Below are positions 48,401 to 60,310 of a DNA stretch of 64,000 nt, one piece after another. The first letter of the stretch is position 1. Each line of letters begins with the position of its first letter. The stretch is from contig CM036633.1 of NCBI GenBank assembly GCA_020746105.1, positions 14,058,501 to 14,122,500 on the forward strand. Reading direction: 5' to 3'. The DNA comes from Trogon surrucura. Lineage: Eukaryota; Chordata; Aves; Trogoniformes; Trogonidae. The notes beneath the pieces are model-generated. The model had not been told where the DNA came from. It made no database searches and saw only the letters and a program-made list of their open reading frames with translations. Position numbers and translations under genes: made by a program.

Positions 48401-51339
48401 TGGGTAGGTTTTATTCCAAAACTGAACAACAGGGGCATTGTAAAAAAAGTGACATTCCCAAGCCTACTTCACGTTTCTGCACAGCCTTGCTTATGTCTCA
48501 GACGGGAACTCTGCAACTAGAGGATATCATGTTCCTCCAAAAGCATCCCCAGCCAAATTCCCATCCCAACTCACACGACTCAACGTGACCGAGCACAGCA
48601 AAATAACGGTGCTTAATCCTTCTGCCTCTCCCATTTTCTCCTTGTGGGACAGACAGAATCACACGCGTTTTAACCAAGTAGAGGAAAGCCAAACCTCTGT
48701 GAGTGCAGGTCTTGCTATGTGTCAGAGAAGGGTATATCAGAAGGCAGAGGCAAAAGTTGTTCTACACAACCACTGTGTATGCACCGGTACGAAAGCTTGG
48801 TCCTGAGGAGGGTGTAATACATCCCTTTGAAGCTCAGCCATCCTTGTGAAACCCACGGTTGCAGCCAAGTCCTAACGCTTTCCAGAGCACAGAGTTTGAC
48901 TGGAAACATCATGACTCACCGACCCCTTCTGCAAAAGGTTGGACCTCCTCGACCTTTGAACAGGCCAGTAGCAAACTTAAAAAATGCTGATGAAGCATCC
49001 CTTAAATGATTCATGCCTTCCAGTCCTGCAGGTTGGATCAAGGCTTCAAAATGAAACTGCTGCTGGTCCTCTTCCACTTCCCTCCTGCTATTTCCCAGGT
49101 GGATAGTCAACAGAAACTAGAGGTTGATGCAAAAATGGGACGGTGAAAAAAATCAATCTACATGAAATCCAGGAAGGGAAGTGTGTTCCCAGAGATGAGA
49201 AGAGCAAGGTAAGAGCAAGGAAAAAGAGAAAACAGGGACTGATTTAGTAACACACATAAAGCACAGCAGTAAGGAACCTGAGCAGAATCTCACAGCAGGA
49301 GTAGCAACAAAGGGAGCTCTGGACTTGGACCTTCACACCTGGAGCAGGACAGCAGAACGCACCCGAGCCCCACCACACTCTTGCCACGCTCTTCCAGCCA
49401 CCAGCTCCCACTTGCCAAGCACAGCACAGGAGGTCAAGCTCTCCAGCACAACTGTCTACATGCTGAGAGGTGCTCGAGGGTGAAATACAGAATTCAACAA
49501 ACGGATTCATGCAGCACTGAGCTCTGGATTTTCTCCAGGCTTTGTCAGGAATCACTCTGTGCTCTTCCTCTTTTGTTCGTCTCAGCCTTTTCCTCAGATT
49601 GTTCCAGGCTGAGGACGCGTGTTTTCTATTGTGCAGATAGACGTGGCAGCTTCACACGGAGGGATGGGGAGCTCTTCTCTTGACAGCACTTGTTTGCTTG
49701 TTCCCTCTTTGAGTGCTCTCATGTAGCTCAGCTTCACCACGAGAGACCAGTATTACAAAATCTCCAAATCAGTTTGTGAAGCAGTGGAAACCAATGACTT
49801 CTCAGGATGTAAAGACAGATTACATAGGAGAAAATGAAATAATGAGAATACTCCTGAGCAGAGGAAGGATGTTGAGATCTTCAGGAGTCAGAGAAGAACA
49901 GACAAAATAGCAAGATCAGTTGAATCCTTCAAGGAAGCTACCATGTCTTTGCACTACAGATGTCTAATCTGTTAGACCTGCAGTGGTCATTCTGGCTCAA
50001 AACAGGGGCAGCAGAGATGGCAAGAATTCAGAGAACAATACAAGATCCAGGAAATGCTCACAAAGGTAAACTTAAAAGAACAGGGTCTTCTCTCAAAAAG
50101 AGGCACAACTAATTTCATTGTCAACATTTTTATTTAAAGCAAGGAATGGGCGAGTGCCAGTATATTAGGAAAATTACGGAGTTCTGATTAATATCCACAA
50201 AGGAAAACAGTCTGGGAACTCAGAGGTGGGATTGCTAAAGGATGTGAAAAGACCTCAGAGACTCTGTCTCTATATCTTGTCCCAAGAGAGTTTGAGCGCT
50301 ATCAACACTCACAAGCATGGAAGAAACCTCGAGATTTAACACAGTCTTGACATTTACATTAACAGAGAATCAATTACAACAGTATTGTGAAAAGGGTATT
50401 CAACTGTGTTCATCAGGCCTGAAACTAATTCTTAATCATTAAAGATAGAGAAGAGATAATGCTTGGGTGAGTTCTTCCATACCCGCTTCCATTAAGTTCT
50501 CGTACTTTCCTCTGAACAACTACTTTTAGGTTTAAACCACAATGTAAATCTAAGCAAGAGGGGTCTGATCCAGCCTGGCAATTTTTATTTTCCTTCGTTG
50601 GTTGTATTAATTTCTGAGTCACCTTTGAAAGTTGCATCCTTATCCCAGGACAGATGTTTTAGAAAGAACCATTAAGCAAATTATTCATGATGAGCACTCT
50701 ATGGGAAAAGACAGCCCCTCAGATTTGCTTAGTTACTTTGTGCTCTGTGTGCTTCTATTAATAAACATTTTATTTCAGCACTGCCACCTAGTTTGTTTTT
50801 AAGAAAAGGGAAGACTAAAATCGGATATACAAGTTTTCTACTCCGCTTTGTTTTTTGTTTGGTTGTGGGGTTTTTTTAAAGCAGTTATCATTCTGTGGTG
50901 GCCTGCAAGTCATTTAGAAGAGGGCTGGCTTGAAACCCCAGGACAGATGTCAGGCATGCCAGAGGAGAGAGGTGACTGATCTCCTCTGCAAAGCCTCCAC
51001 GAGCACCGTTTATTTGCTGCACACACCCGAGCTAGCTCTGTGCTCCATCACCATGGCAGCTTATTGACATCCAGGCATCTTCACCAACACCCTCATCGCA
51101 TCTTCCCATGACTGCAAATGAGGGGAACAGGGATGCCAGAAGACATCCTGAGGAGAGGATGGTGTATAAAGGAGCCAGTGTAAAGTCTGAATACATCCAA
51201 GGGAGGTAGTCAGAATTATCTCAGCACCTACAGCAGACCTCAACAAGCACAACTGCTGAAAGAAGGCGAGTCCTGGACAGGCTATGAGTTCCATAAAATG
51301 CAAAGAAATTGCAGCACTGTTGTGCTATTGCATGCACCA
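45426..51339. other. Unique non-coding sequence
   Basis: Nearly 6 kb with no supported gene or transposon. Frames are short and conflicting. The area 49250-49650 has 100-codon frames on both strands without any domain. Confidence 0.55.
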
Positions 51340-51373
51340 TGTTTTGGTTTGGCCTGGCCAGATTTCAGCGGCA

Positions 51374-51383
51374 GGGGGGGGGG
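51374..51383. repeat. G10 run in LTR
   Basis: Ten consecutive G near the LTR 5' end. A likely length-variable site. Confidence 0.8.
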
Positions 51384-51882
51384 AGCTGCAGGGTGGCTTC
51401 TGTAAGAAGCTGCTAGAAGCTCCCCAAGATTGATAGAGCCAATGCCAGCCAGCTCCAAAGAGGGACCCGCCGCTGGCCAAGGCTGAGCCTATCAGTAAGG
51501 TGATAGCAGAGGAACGCCTCTGTGAAAAACATATTTAAGAACGGGAAAAAGAACTGCGCTACTTACAGCTGGCACAGAGATGGAGGAGTGAGAATCTGTG
51601 CAGACACCAAGGTCAGTGAAGAAGGAGGTGGGGGGGAGGATGAGCTCCAGGCGCCGGAGCAGAAGGAGTCCCCCGGGTCCGTGGTGAAGACCATGGTGAA
51701 GCGGGTTGTCCCTCTGCAGCCCATGGGCGAGGTGCAGATGTCCACCGTGAGGATCACCGCGTAGATGTCCACCGAGGACTCCACGCCGTGTGGGTGGATG
51801 CCTGAAAGGGGACTGTAGCCCATGGGAAGCCCACATCAGAGCAAGTCGCTGCCGGAGCCTGTAGCCCGTGGAAGAGGGAATG

Positions 51883-52057
51883 CCCACGCTGGAGCAGGTT
51901 GGCCGGTGGGACTTTTGGGACGCTGCGGGTGGCTCACGCTGGAGCAGTTTCCCCCGAAGGACTGCGCTTCAGACTCACGAGGGGTGGGCTGCCCCTCGTG
52001 AGGTGTCTCACGTTGGGCAGTTTGTGATGAATTGCCCTTCGTGGGACGACTCACGCG
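51883..52057 (+). repeat. CTCACG motif cluster inside LTR
   Basis: Related motifs start at 51883 (CCCACGCTGGAGCAG), 51933 (CTCACGCTGGAGCAG), 51974 (CTCACGAGGGG), 52007 (CTCACGTTGGGCAG) and 52050 (CTCACGCGGAG). They are spaced 33-50 bp apart and look like a diverged tandem array within the LTR. CACG cores could bind E-box-type factors. That role is inference. Confidence 0.6.
51974..52002. repeat. Perfect 11-bp hairpin in LTR
   Basis: CTCACGAGGGG (51974-51984) and CCCCTCGTGAG (51992-52002) are exact reverse complements separated by a 7-base loop (TGGGCTG). With 8 of 11 pairs being G-C it would be stable in DNA or in an LTR transcript. Confidence 0.9.
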
Positions 52058-52342
52058 GAGAAGAGAGCGTGAAGCTTGTCTCCCGTGAGAGGGACCCCAC
52101 AATGGCCCTGGGGAAGAGTGAAGAGTCCTCCCCCGGAGTGAAGAAGCAGCGGTGGAACCAACGTCGGCTGAACTGACCGCAGCCCCCACTCCCTGTCCCC
52201 CTGCGCCGCTCGGGGGGAGGAGGTGGAGAAACCGGGATTGATGTTAAGCCCGGGAAGAAGGGAGGGATGGGGGGAAGGTGTTCTGTTTAAGATTTGTTTG
52301 CTCTTTCTTACTTCTCACTACTCCTCTCTGATTAGTTCTTTT

Positions 52343-52348
52343 AATAAA
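52343..52348 (+). terminator. LTR polyadenylation signal AATAAA
   Basis: A consensus hexamer in the 3' part of the solo LTR, about 180 bases before its end. This position would place the R/U5 boundary shortly after it. It may still be able to end transcripts that read through in the plus direction. Confidence 0.5.
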
Positions 52349-52530
52349 TGTACCTAATTTCCCCAAAATTGAGTCTGTTTTGCCCGGGACAGTAAATGAA
52401 AGTGATCTCCCTATCCTTATCTCAAACCCTGAGCCTTGGAAATATTTTCTCCCCCCGTTCAGCAGTGAAGGGGGGAGTGAGTGAGCGGCTGTGTGGGTAC
52501 CTGGCGGCTGGCCAGGGTCAACCCACTACA

Positions 52531-55500
52531 CACCAGTATATTCCATTGCTGCATACACCACACTGAGATCAGGCATAACTTCTCCAGAGGAGATGGGTGC
52601 AAGGGTCAGTCATGAAATGACATCTGTCCCATCACATACAAGACCACTTCACCCACAGAGAGCAAAGGGGAGAGAGAGAGATGGTGGCCAGGGAAGGATT
52701 GAAGTGCAGCATTTTCAAATCTTTTCTCTGCCTATCTGCTATCCAGAGATAAAGGAGAAAGGGCTGAGCAGAGCCATAAAAAAAGGAATCAAGAAAGATC
52801 TGTCTGCAGGTTTTCTTCTTTTGAACAGTCAGAGACAGCCACAGTCAGAGACGGAAGTTTCCATTCCTCAAAGTGCAAGAACTAAGTCTAGAGAAACGTA
52901 TTTTTTTTTTATGGTGACACAACAGAAGCCACTTTAGTTGCAGAACTTGATAAGAAAAAGCCAAACAAGTCCAGTTTCCCAAGTTTTTAAGTCCAGACTC
53001 TTAATTTGCTACCAGTTCCCAGCTTTACCTTCTCAGTTGACAACAAAGCCCAGAATTATGAACATAAAGCAATGGGATCCCCTCAAAATACCATCCCCTT
53101 CCCCCGAGTCTGACATCTCCTGTGCTGCTGGATACAGCAAGGACAATTGGGAGCTCCTTCAAGAGCTCCCGTGGGATCACTGAGACCCCTAAGTTATAAG
53201 AGGGGTAGCATGGCTGCCAAGAGGGTTAACGATGTATCCAAATAAAAGTTGAAGACCTCCAGGCCCCAAGTTTGGGAGTCAACACACCTCTCACTGCTCT
53301 CCAATAGACGTAACACATCCCCATAGTTTGGACTTCAAGATCTCCAAGCAAGCCATAGTTACTAAAACAGCCAAACAGGTTTTGCAACGGTATTTTCCAC
53401 CTGCTCTTAGCACAGCTATTTTTAGCAGATCATTTATCTGAGAGCAAGGTCTGGGAGCATCCGTTTCCTAGTCAACTGGACAAACTGGGCTGTTTCCTGT
53501 TCATTGACTTTCTAAACAAAAAGCTCTTAGGGGGAATGGGGGAACACGAGTGACGCAGAGTGAATCAGCCTCCCAGGTCTCACCATATCAGAGAGCTCAC
53601 TGTGGCTGTACGATTTTGACCTCCAGCCACCTTTGCAGGAGTTTTGCATGGCCACTGACAAGATGTGGCATCTACGTTGGTGTTGCACCTATTGAGGAAG
53701 AATCAAGAAAGCACCAGGGACTGTCTGCACATAGCAGACAGACAGTACCTCAGATACAGCATCTGACTCAAAATCCACTGCTGGTTTAGCTCAGATTTGT
53801 TATTTCCCAATACAACTCTTCACCTAGAGGAAAATGGCAGATTTGTAAATATTCTGCCCTGGATCTTGGAGAAGGATACAACCTAGTTCTGTGTGTAAAT
53901 CATTCCTGGTTTGGTTGATTTTTACACCATGTATAAAACAAGGGGCAGGAAAGGTTGTGCCCACTGCTCAGAGCCCTTCTGGCTCTGTGCCTGGTGCTAT
54001 GGACCACGTACACCATCTGCAGCTCCGCACACCACGAGTCCCACCAGTGGGTCAGAACCAGTTTTTGCTTGAGAAAGCCCAAACCTCAGCATCTGTTGTC
54101 CTGGTCCGTGGAGGAAAGTAACCACAGGACCCTTCGAATGCTTGCAGGTTATAACACAGAGACAAACTTCCCATGCTGCAGCTGTGCCTCAGTGCAACAC
54201 GTTTGCCTCAGTTTCCCATCTGAATGCCACCAATAGTTATTCTGGCTGGTATTTTATTTATACCTTAATGCCCCTCCAGCTGTCTCTCCTCTTCGAGAAC
54301 AGCACTGCAGGGGTGTCTTTTGTCTGAATATGCCCATTTACCACCATCCCTTCCCATTTTCTCCCTCCTACGTGTCTTCTCTTCTCCGAGTCTTTCCCAT
54401 CCCCTCCGAAATTCTCATCAAGGACAGTCAAGAGATCTGCTCCCACCTCAGTGAGCTCCCCCTGAACCCTGGGGCTCCTGCCTCCTCCTGTGCAGCTGTA
54501 CCAAGGCCAGAACTCGGGGGTCCCCCACTGCCTCCTGAGCAGCAGGAACCCCAGGGGTGTACAAGGTCTGTCTCAAGGGACTTGCTTCTGCTGATCTTTC
54601 ACTGCCCTGAGTTCAGTTTTGCAGCTTATTAGTGCCATTAATGAAGTCCATTTGGAGTTGATTTTCTCTGTCGAGGAAAGAAAGAAAGAAGAAAAAGCCC
54701 TAAATTCAACCCTGGTTTTCTGATTCGACACTGAAACCCGAGCGGTGGCATGGATGTAAAACCCAAGCCAAGCCACACTGAGGATCGACTCTCCATCTTA
54801 CTCTGCTCTTTCATCCTCTCTAAAATGATTCGGCTCTGAAGTTTGACACCCTGAGTTCCTTCTGGCTGGCAAACACAAGCACTGAATCCCACTGACACCT
54901 CTTTTCTATTATTTTTGTATTAGTTGACGTGACAATTATGGGAACACAAACGTTTTCAGACTCAGCCAATGGCAGGAGATGTGAAAGGATAAAACCTCCC
55001 TGAACCTTTCTGAGGCAGAGTCTGCTCCTCTGACACCTCAAATTTTGGTAAGCTCCCTTTTCTTTCATGCTTTGAGTTTCCAGGGTCAGTGACGTGTTGA
55101 AAATAAGGTCAGCTGCCATGTATGCCAAGTCCCTGTTACTTGCCTCCACATATTTCCCACCCTTACGCCAAGAGAAAATATTTAAAGCAGGCTTTCAATG
55201 AGCCTGTCAGAATAAAATTCAATGCGCTTTCTTGCTTTCATCACTGCTCACTTTTTTCCTTGTTGTGTGGCACAGACAACAGGCAGAAGGGTGAGCTGAG
55301 CACGTTGGTGCTCACAGACCAAGAGGCATCATCCGAGCGCAGCAGTCTGTGCTGCCACGTGGGCTGAGGATATATGAGAGTCCAGCCAAGGGATAGGATC
55401 CCACAACAGCATCTGCCTACTCTCAGTATCCAGAAATTAGAAAAAGCTGGGAAAAAAACCCAAACACCGAAAGAAGTAATGTAGATTTTTCAAGTTCAAC

Positions 55501-55869
55501 TCTTCAACCAGAACACACAGCTAAGATGACTAGAAAATTACGCGGAAGGAAGAGGAAATGAAGAGAAAAAGCTGGAATTCATACTTTACCATATTTCTGA
55601 GGGATGGGACATTAGAAAAGAAGAACAAGCTCTGTAAAGAGATGAAAAGGGACAGTGAGACTCCTACAAAGGCTGTATTTCGCACATATCCTTTGCAATA
55701 CGTCATGTAGACCCGGGTATATCTTTGTAAGCTGCATTGCTGGGTGGTGCTCACCAGCCACAGTGTCAAGTAACAGCTCTCCCTTTTCCCGAAGTCACCC
55801 CATAGATGTAACTCAACTGTTCTTGAAGGGAACAGAAGGGAAGATGGGATGCTCATCTGTTTGTTTCAG
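52531..55869. other. Unique non-coding sequence
   Basis: No supported gene. A small MIR-like match lies at 54205-54222, listed separately. A GAAA-rich patch is near 54675-54700. Other frames are short and conflicting. Confidence 0.55.
54195..54250 (-). mobile_element. Possible short MIR fragment
   Basis: GCCTCAGTTTCCCATCTG at 54205-54222 matches the reverse complement of the MIR 'cagatgaggaaactgaggc' core with few differences. The flanks (CAATAGTTATTCTGG) are only loosely MIR-like. An 18-base match could be chance. Confidence 0.25.
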
Positions 55870-56132
55870 GAGCTGAGAAAGCCATGGAAAGAGAGCATCG
55901 CTCCGGGGCAAGTCCACGGGAGTCCCTGCACCTCCGAGCTACCCAGCCTGACAGATCCCGCACGTTGCGCAAATGCATCAGAAGGCACAACTCGCCCCCT
56001 CAGCCAGCCAGCGACAAAAATATACTGGGAGCGGAAAGAGCAGGATCAGCAGAAACGGGCCCCTGCAAGAGGAGTAGTGCTGGGAATAAGAGGCAGCCGC
56101 AGGGCAGCAAAGCCATGGAGATCCAAAGATAG
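55870..56132 (+). other. Candidate exon in CpG-rich patch, unrecognised
   Basis: A good acceptor-like site, CATCTGTTTGTTTCAG, ends at 55869. Fourteen bases later GCCATGG gives a strong translation-start context at 55884, opening an 82-codon frame to TAG at 56130-56132. The peptide starts MEREHRSGASPRESLHLRAT, then includes RSRTLRKCIRRHNSPPQPAS. It is basic, serine/proline-rich and without a domain, signal peptide or membrane segment that I can name. A competing 173-codon frame (55849-56370) and a 222-codon minus frame (55978-56646) overlap, as expected in GC-rich DNA. I do not recognise the product. It may be an unknown exon, a lncRNA exon or chance. Confidence 0.22.
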
Positions 56133-56215
56133 CAGCTGCCGAGGGGCGAGGGCAGAGCGGCCGCCTCGGCGGCTCCGCGGGGCAGAGCGGTTGGCAGGCA
56201 GCGTTTGCCTGCTTG
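55895..56215. promoter_or_regulatory. CpG-rich patch, possible small CpG island
   Basis: By eye, roughly twenty CpG dinucleotides fall in this 320-bp segment, densest at 56137-56200 (GCCGCCTCGGCGGCTCCGCG). Most of the window has very few CpGs. Such patches often mark promoters or exons. No TATA box or downstream gene could be assigned. Confidence 0.4.
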
Positions 56216-56370
56216 ATACTGTGCTCAGAAAATACTCCTCGGTCCTGTCCGTTCCCTTCCGTGTATGGCGGGCAGCACAGAACCTTCAAAATCCCCGTGG
56301 CTGTAGGGTTGTTGCTGTGGGCACCTGGATCTTGGCAGTGGGGGAGGCAGAGGCAAACTCCTCCACGTAG

Positions 56371-58504
56371 GGAAGGGAACCTTGTGAACACTACATGAGG
56401 ACAGTCTTTTCTGATTTTAGCACGTAGGCACAAGCTCCTGAGCCCTGAATCCACAACTGTTCCACAGTCCTCACAGCCCGCAGGAGCACTCCTGCATGCA
56501 GAGACCACCCCAGGGCAATAAGCTCGCTGGCAATTGCCAGCCATGGCACCGATAAAACCACTTCTAACTGGGTGATCGCTGTGCTCTCCCTTCACACCTG
56601 AATCCCTGCACCTACGGAAGAGACCTGTGAGTCGTTCCCAAGACATACAGATGGGTTTTGTTCCTTACAGACTCCGGTGTCCCAGCAGGAGGTCAGTGCT
56701 GAATGAGCAACTCCCCTTACACTTAAATCTTTTGATGAGCAAGAGGCTCGCCTGCAGCTGCCAGTCAGTACATCAGGCTCCTTGTTGTGTTATAAAACAT
56801 GAAATAAAGGAATTGACTGAAATGTCAGGCAGCAGCCTCTCATCCTGCCTCTTATAAAAAAACATTTAAAATAACAATAATGATGAAGCCCTGTCATCTC
56901 TGCAGCTCTCTCCACGATGTGCGACTCAATGAGGTAAGAATTTAGAGAAAGAAAAATCCAGACAGAAAACATGGCCTTACCAATGGCCCTTGGCCAACCC
57001 TTTATCACAAAGGGACCAACCAGTACCTTTCAGGGACCCCTTATTGCAAGGGCAGCTTGCAGAGAACCACGGCTGCGTCCCTGGGGCCAGCGCAGGACGA
57101 GGCTCGGAGATTTTGCGAGTCCCACAAGCCGCTCTGCTTCCACAGAGCTTGCTCCCTAAACACGTGTCGGGTAACTTCAGAGCAAGAGGAACTGCTAATG
57201 TCTGGGTTAGATTAAACTGATGAAACTCCCAGGAGTGGATATTAGGCAGCACAACATTTACAAATAGCCACGCTAATTACCAACTACTGGGACAGTAAAT
57301 CAAGTTCGTCAGCTCCATATTGCAAAATTTGTACCAATATAGGCTTGGCAGAAGCTCTGTTTCTTTGCTTTTACTTCAGTTTAACAAGATGAAAGCCCAG
57401 CCAGCCAGCCTCACGGTCTGATCCTGCAATGCTGCTCAACACACAGGGTGTTCTGCAGAATTAGGGAACCAGTCTGGGGTTTGGACATTTATTTATTCAG
57501 ACTGAAGCTGTCCTTGATTAGCCTCCAGAAAGGTATTGGAGGGGCCAGGAGCAGATCTGAGATATCATGAGAACTTCAAGGGTTGCAAATTTAGCATGTT
57601 AGCCTAGAATTCAAAGCCCTAAATATCCTCAAAACGTTCAAATTACCAGAATGTTTAGATCAAAAATCAAAACAGACGGTGGAGAAAATTTAACTTCTTT
57701 TAGGTTTCATTTCAAAGTGCTGGGTTTTTCAAACTGATAAAACTTGACCATTTGAAATTTTAGCTTTGTGCAGTACAGCAGAAAGCCATGCCAATTAAAA
57801 GATGAAAAGGGTTTCTGTCCTTTTTCTGAAGATATCTAAGGAGAAGATGATCCAAAATAAAAATATTATTGAAACAGCAATGTGGCAAAGCATTGCTATT
57901 TCAGCAGAACTGCCTTTGGTTACAGAAAGCATCTGAACTCCTCCTGACCAGCCTTGCCTTAGGGAGTTCGCTTTTTTAGAGAAGTTCAACTGCAGACCCA
58001 AGGTCTGCAAGGGAAAGGACTTGACTACCAGGTCACCTTCTCTTTTGAATAGAACATTTTATGACTCGAGGTAGATGTTGACAAACACGAACCTCAACTT
58101 CCCCACTCATCTGAAGAATAAAAGACTCAGAATAGGACTTAGAGGCAAATCGGTGTTTCCTGTAATTGCCATCTTTCACAGGAATTCCCTGGGTCTTCTG
58201 TCTTCAGTGGGAAGATTCACACTTGTGTTGGTGCAACTGTTTTATCAAGAAGCCAACCAAGAAAGTCAGCAGAATAGGGTACTATTGCCAGCAGTGACAG
58301 ATGCCTGCACAGAGCCAAGAGAAGCCTGACAACTGCTAAAATTTGGCCAGCCTTGACAATGGTGGGGGTACAAAGGAAAGCAACAGCTGAAAACAGAGGG
58401 GAAAATACGATCCTAAAAAATTGCTGAGATTTGTAGCACAATGCTTAAAGCTGGGGATGGGGGGGGGAAGCCCATTTTGCTACTGGCATCATTTGAAAGT
58501 AGGA
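56371..58504. other. Unique non-coding sequence
   Basis: No supported gene or transposon. Short frames near 56970-57250 occur on both strands without a domain. Confidence 0.55.
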
Positions 58505-58785
58505 AAACTGTCAGTGCAAGGAAACATCTCTTTCATTGGAGTTATGTAGCACTAGTTGGGCATTAGCAAAAGGGGGAAACGTCTTCTTCCCCAGCCATAT
58601 ACATGTCCCGTGATTTAGATTCTTCACAGCATTTTTATGAGCTTCTTTAGCACATCATCCAGTGTAATAACAGCACGGTAATTGTGTTGGCTGCATGTCC
58701 TGGCACTTAATTATAATTCTGTCTTTGTCATTTCCCAGCTTGTCTAACAGAATAACCTTGCCATGTGGCTGGCATGCAATTAAAA
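58505..58785. promoter_or_regulatory. Possible conserved non-coding element
   Basis: Complex, repeat-free AT-rich sequence with CTTAATTATAATTCTG near 58706, GCATTAGC near 58560 and GGCATGCAATTAAA near 58770. The texture is like conserved enhancers, but this is only an impression without alignment. Confidence 0.15.
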
Positions 58786-60068
58786 AAAAGGGGGGTGAAG
58801 GAAAGAAGAACATACAGATACAATATCAACATAAAAGCAACTTGGCTTCATGTCTTTGCAATGAAGTCCCCAAGTTACAAGTCCACTTTCATCTGTGGGC
58901 TTCTCGCACAGGTTTTGTGTTTGCAAGAAGGACCTCCTGCAGCTAAAAGACTTAAGATGCCTCTTCTTCCTTTCCTTCTGGATCACCACAAGTCAAGCTC
59001 CAGCCTAGCTCTGGCAAACGTTTGCTGTCCTCACCTGAATGGAGATTTTTCTCCTTCACTAAACAAAGGTACAGCCCCAACCATGACCTTAAAATAACTG
59101 TCTGAAAACAGCTGGCAGAAGATTCAGAAGGGGAAGTATTGGTGGAGAATGAAGTGACATCTCATAGAATTTCAAAATTCAGTCAGAAAGCAGTAATAAA
59201 TTAATACTTAATCTTCTGCATTTCCTATTTAAGGTTTCTTTTCTATCCATTTGTTCCTGCTTCTGCTGGCTAACACAGCTGATGAGGCTGACACCCTCCT
59301 CCAGTGCACCCCTACCCACAAGCTCCCACCCAAAATCCCACTGAGAAAATGTGACAAATACTGTAACGTCAACTACCACCTCCAGGATACTCAGCATATT
59401 CCAAAACCCAAATCAGTCCTCAAGGCAGCATCTCTTAATCAAAGCATCTGATATGCAGAACTAAATTTATTTTGGTTATCCTGTCTGTCCTTTCCAGCAC
59501 ACCGTGTTTCAAGGAAGCTTACTCTAGGATCACTCATACAATCAAATTACAAGTAATGGTGCATAGACTGTGCTACTACAACCATTCACATGTGCTTTTG
59601 GCTCACACATGGACTCTTGGAACAGCTCACTTCATTCATGATAACTATTTTATGCTTCATATGTCAGCTACACAAACGCAGGATGTCCTCCAGCACAGAA
59701 GAATACAATTTTCCATACCATCATAGACAAGTATTAGAGGCTTATGTGCATTATTAAATGATCATTATTTGGTCCCACAGTTGAGCATCACAAGGACTAA
59801 GGACACACTGCAGCTGCTTCACAGCTGTAGGAGTTCCAGCCCTGGAGACCTCAGTGAGTGCAAGACGACTATGTACTGGATGTTCTTTCCCACAGTAATT
59901 ATTTATGTAACTAGGATTAATAGAGAGACAAAAAAAGCTCTTGACAAGCAATATACCTGTATATAATAAGCTGCAGTGCTGTAAGACACCAGTACTCCTC
60001 ACTGCTGAGCAAGTATGTACACAGAATCTCATCCTAAGAAATTTCTATAGCTTTTCAGGAGAAATTGT

Positions 60069-60106
60069 CTTCTCCTCATACTTCTCTCTTCTCCCCATAC
60101 TTCTCT
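60069..60106. repeat. Two 19-bp tandem copies
   Basis: CTTCTCCTCATACTTCTCT (60069-60087) is followed directly by the same 19 bases with one T-to-C change (60088-60106). A small recent duplication. Confidence 0.85.
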
Positions 60107-60283
60107 CCTATGTGAGCAAGAGATGTGTACAATGATGCCTTGCAGATGCTCCTCTTGCTCTTTTCTTCAGCAGGGTCTCGAGGGCAGCAGAGCACTGCAA
60201 ACCATGGTTTAAAGGTTTGATAATGCATTGTGGCTGTGTTTATTCTTCCCCAATTGCTTTGGCCAATGAAGAACAAAAGCCTG

Positions 60284-60310
60284 AAAACAAACAAACAAAC
60301 AAAAAAAAAC
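60284..60310. repeat. (AAAC)n and A-run
   Basis: About four AAAC units run into nine A. A simple repeat with no AATAAA just upstream. Confidence 0.8.

Larger units (their letters stand above)
51340..52530 (+). mobile_element. Solo ERV LTR with perfect 5-bp duplication
   Basis: A 1191-bp solo long terminal repeat of an endogenous retrovirus. It begins TGTTTTGGTTTGGCC and ends GGGTCAACCCACTACA, giving TG...CA ends. It is flanked by the identical pentamer CACCA at 51335-51339 and 52531-52535, which is direct evidence of integration. The ends are imperfectly inverted (TGGTTTGGCCTGGCC against GGCCAGGGTCAACCCA). AATAAA at 52343-52348 is the likely polyadenylation signal, and a possible TATA-like ATATTTAAG lies near 51530. 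The middle (51600-52200) is GC-rich, with repeated CTCACG motifs and a strong hairpin. No internal viral genes remain. The 5-bp duplication suits an ERVL-like group. The two open frames inside are LTR sequence, not genes. Confidence 0.88.

Noticed and set aside
51522-52176. Open frames of 80-131 codons inside the LTR region
   Set aside because: They lie within a solo LTR, overlap on both strands and match no retroviral protein.
55978-56646. 222-codon minus open frame over the CpG-rich patch
   Set aside because: GC-rich DNA has few stops. The cysteine-rich translation shows no spacing pattern of a known family, and the plus strand offers a better start and acceptor.
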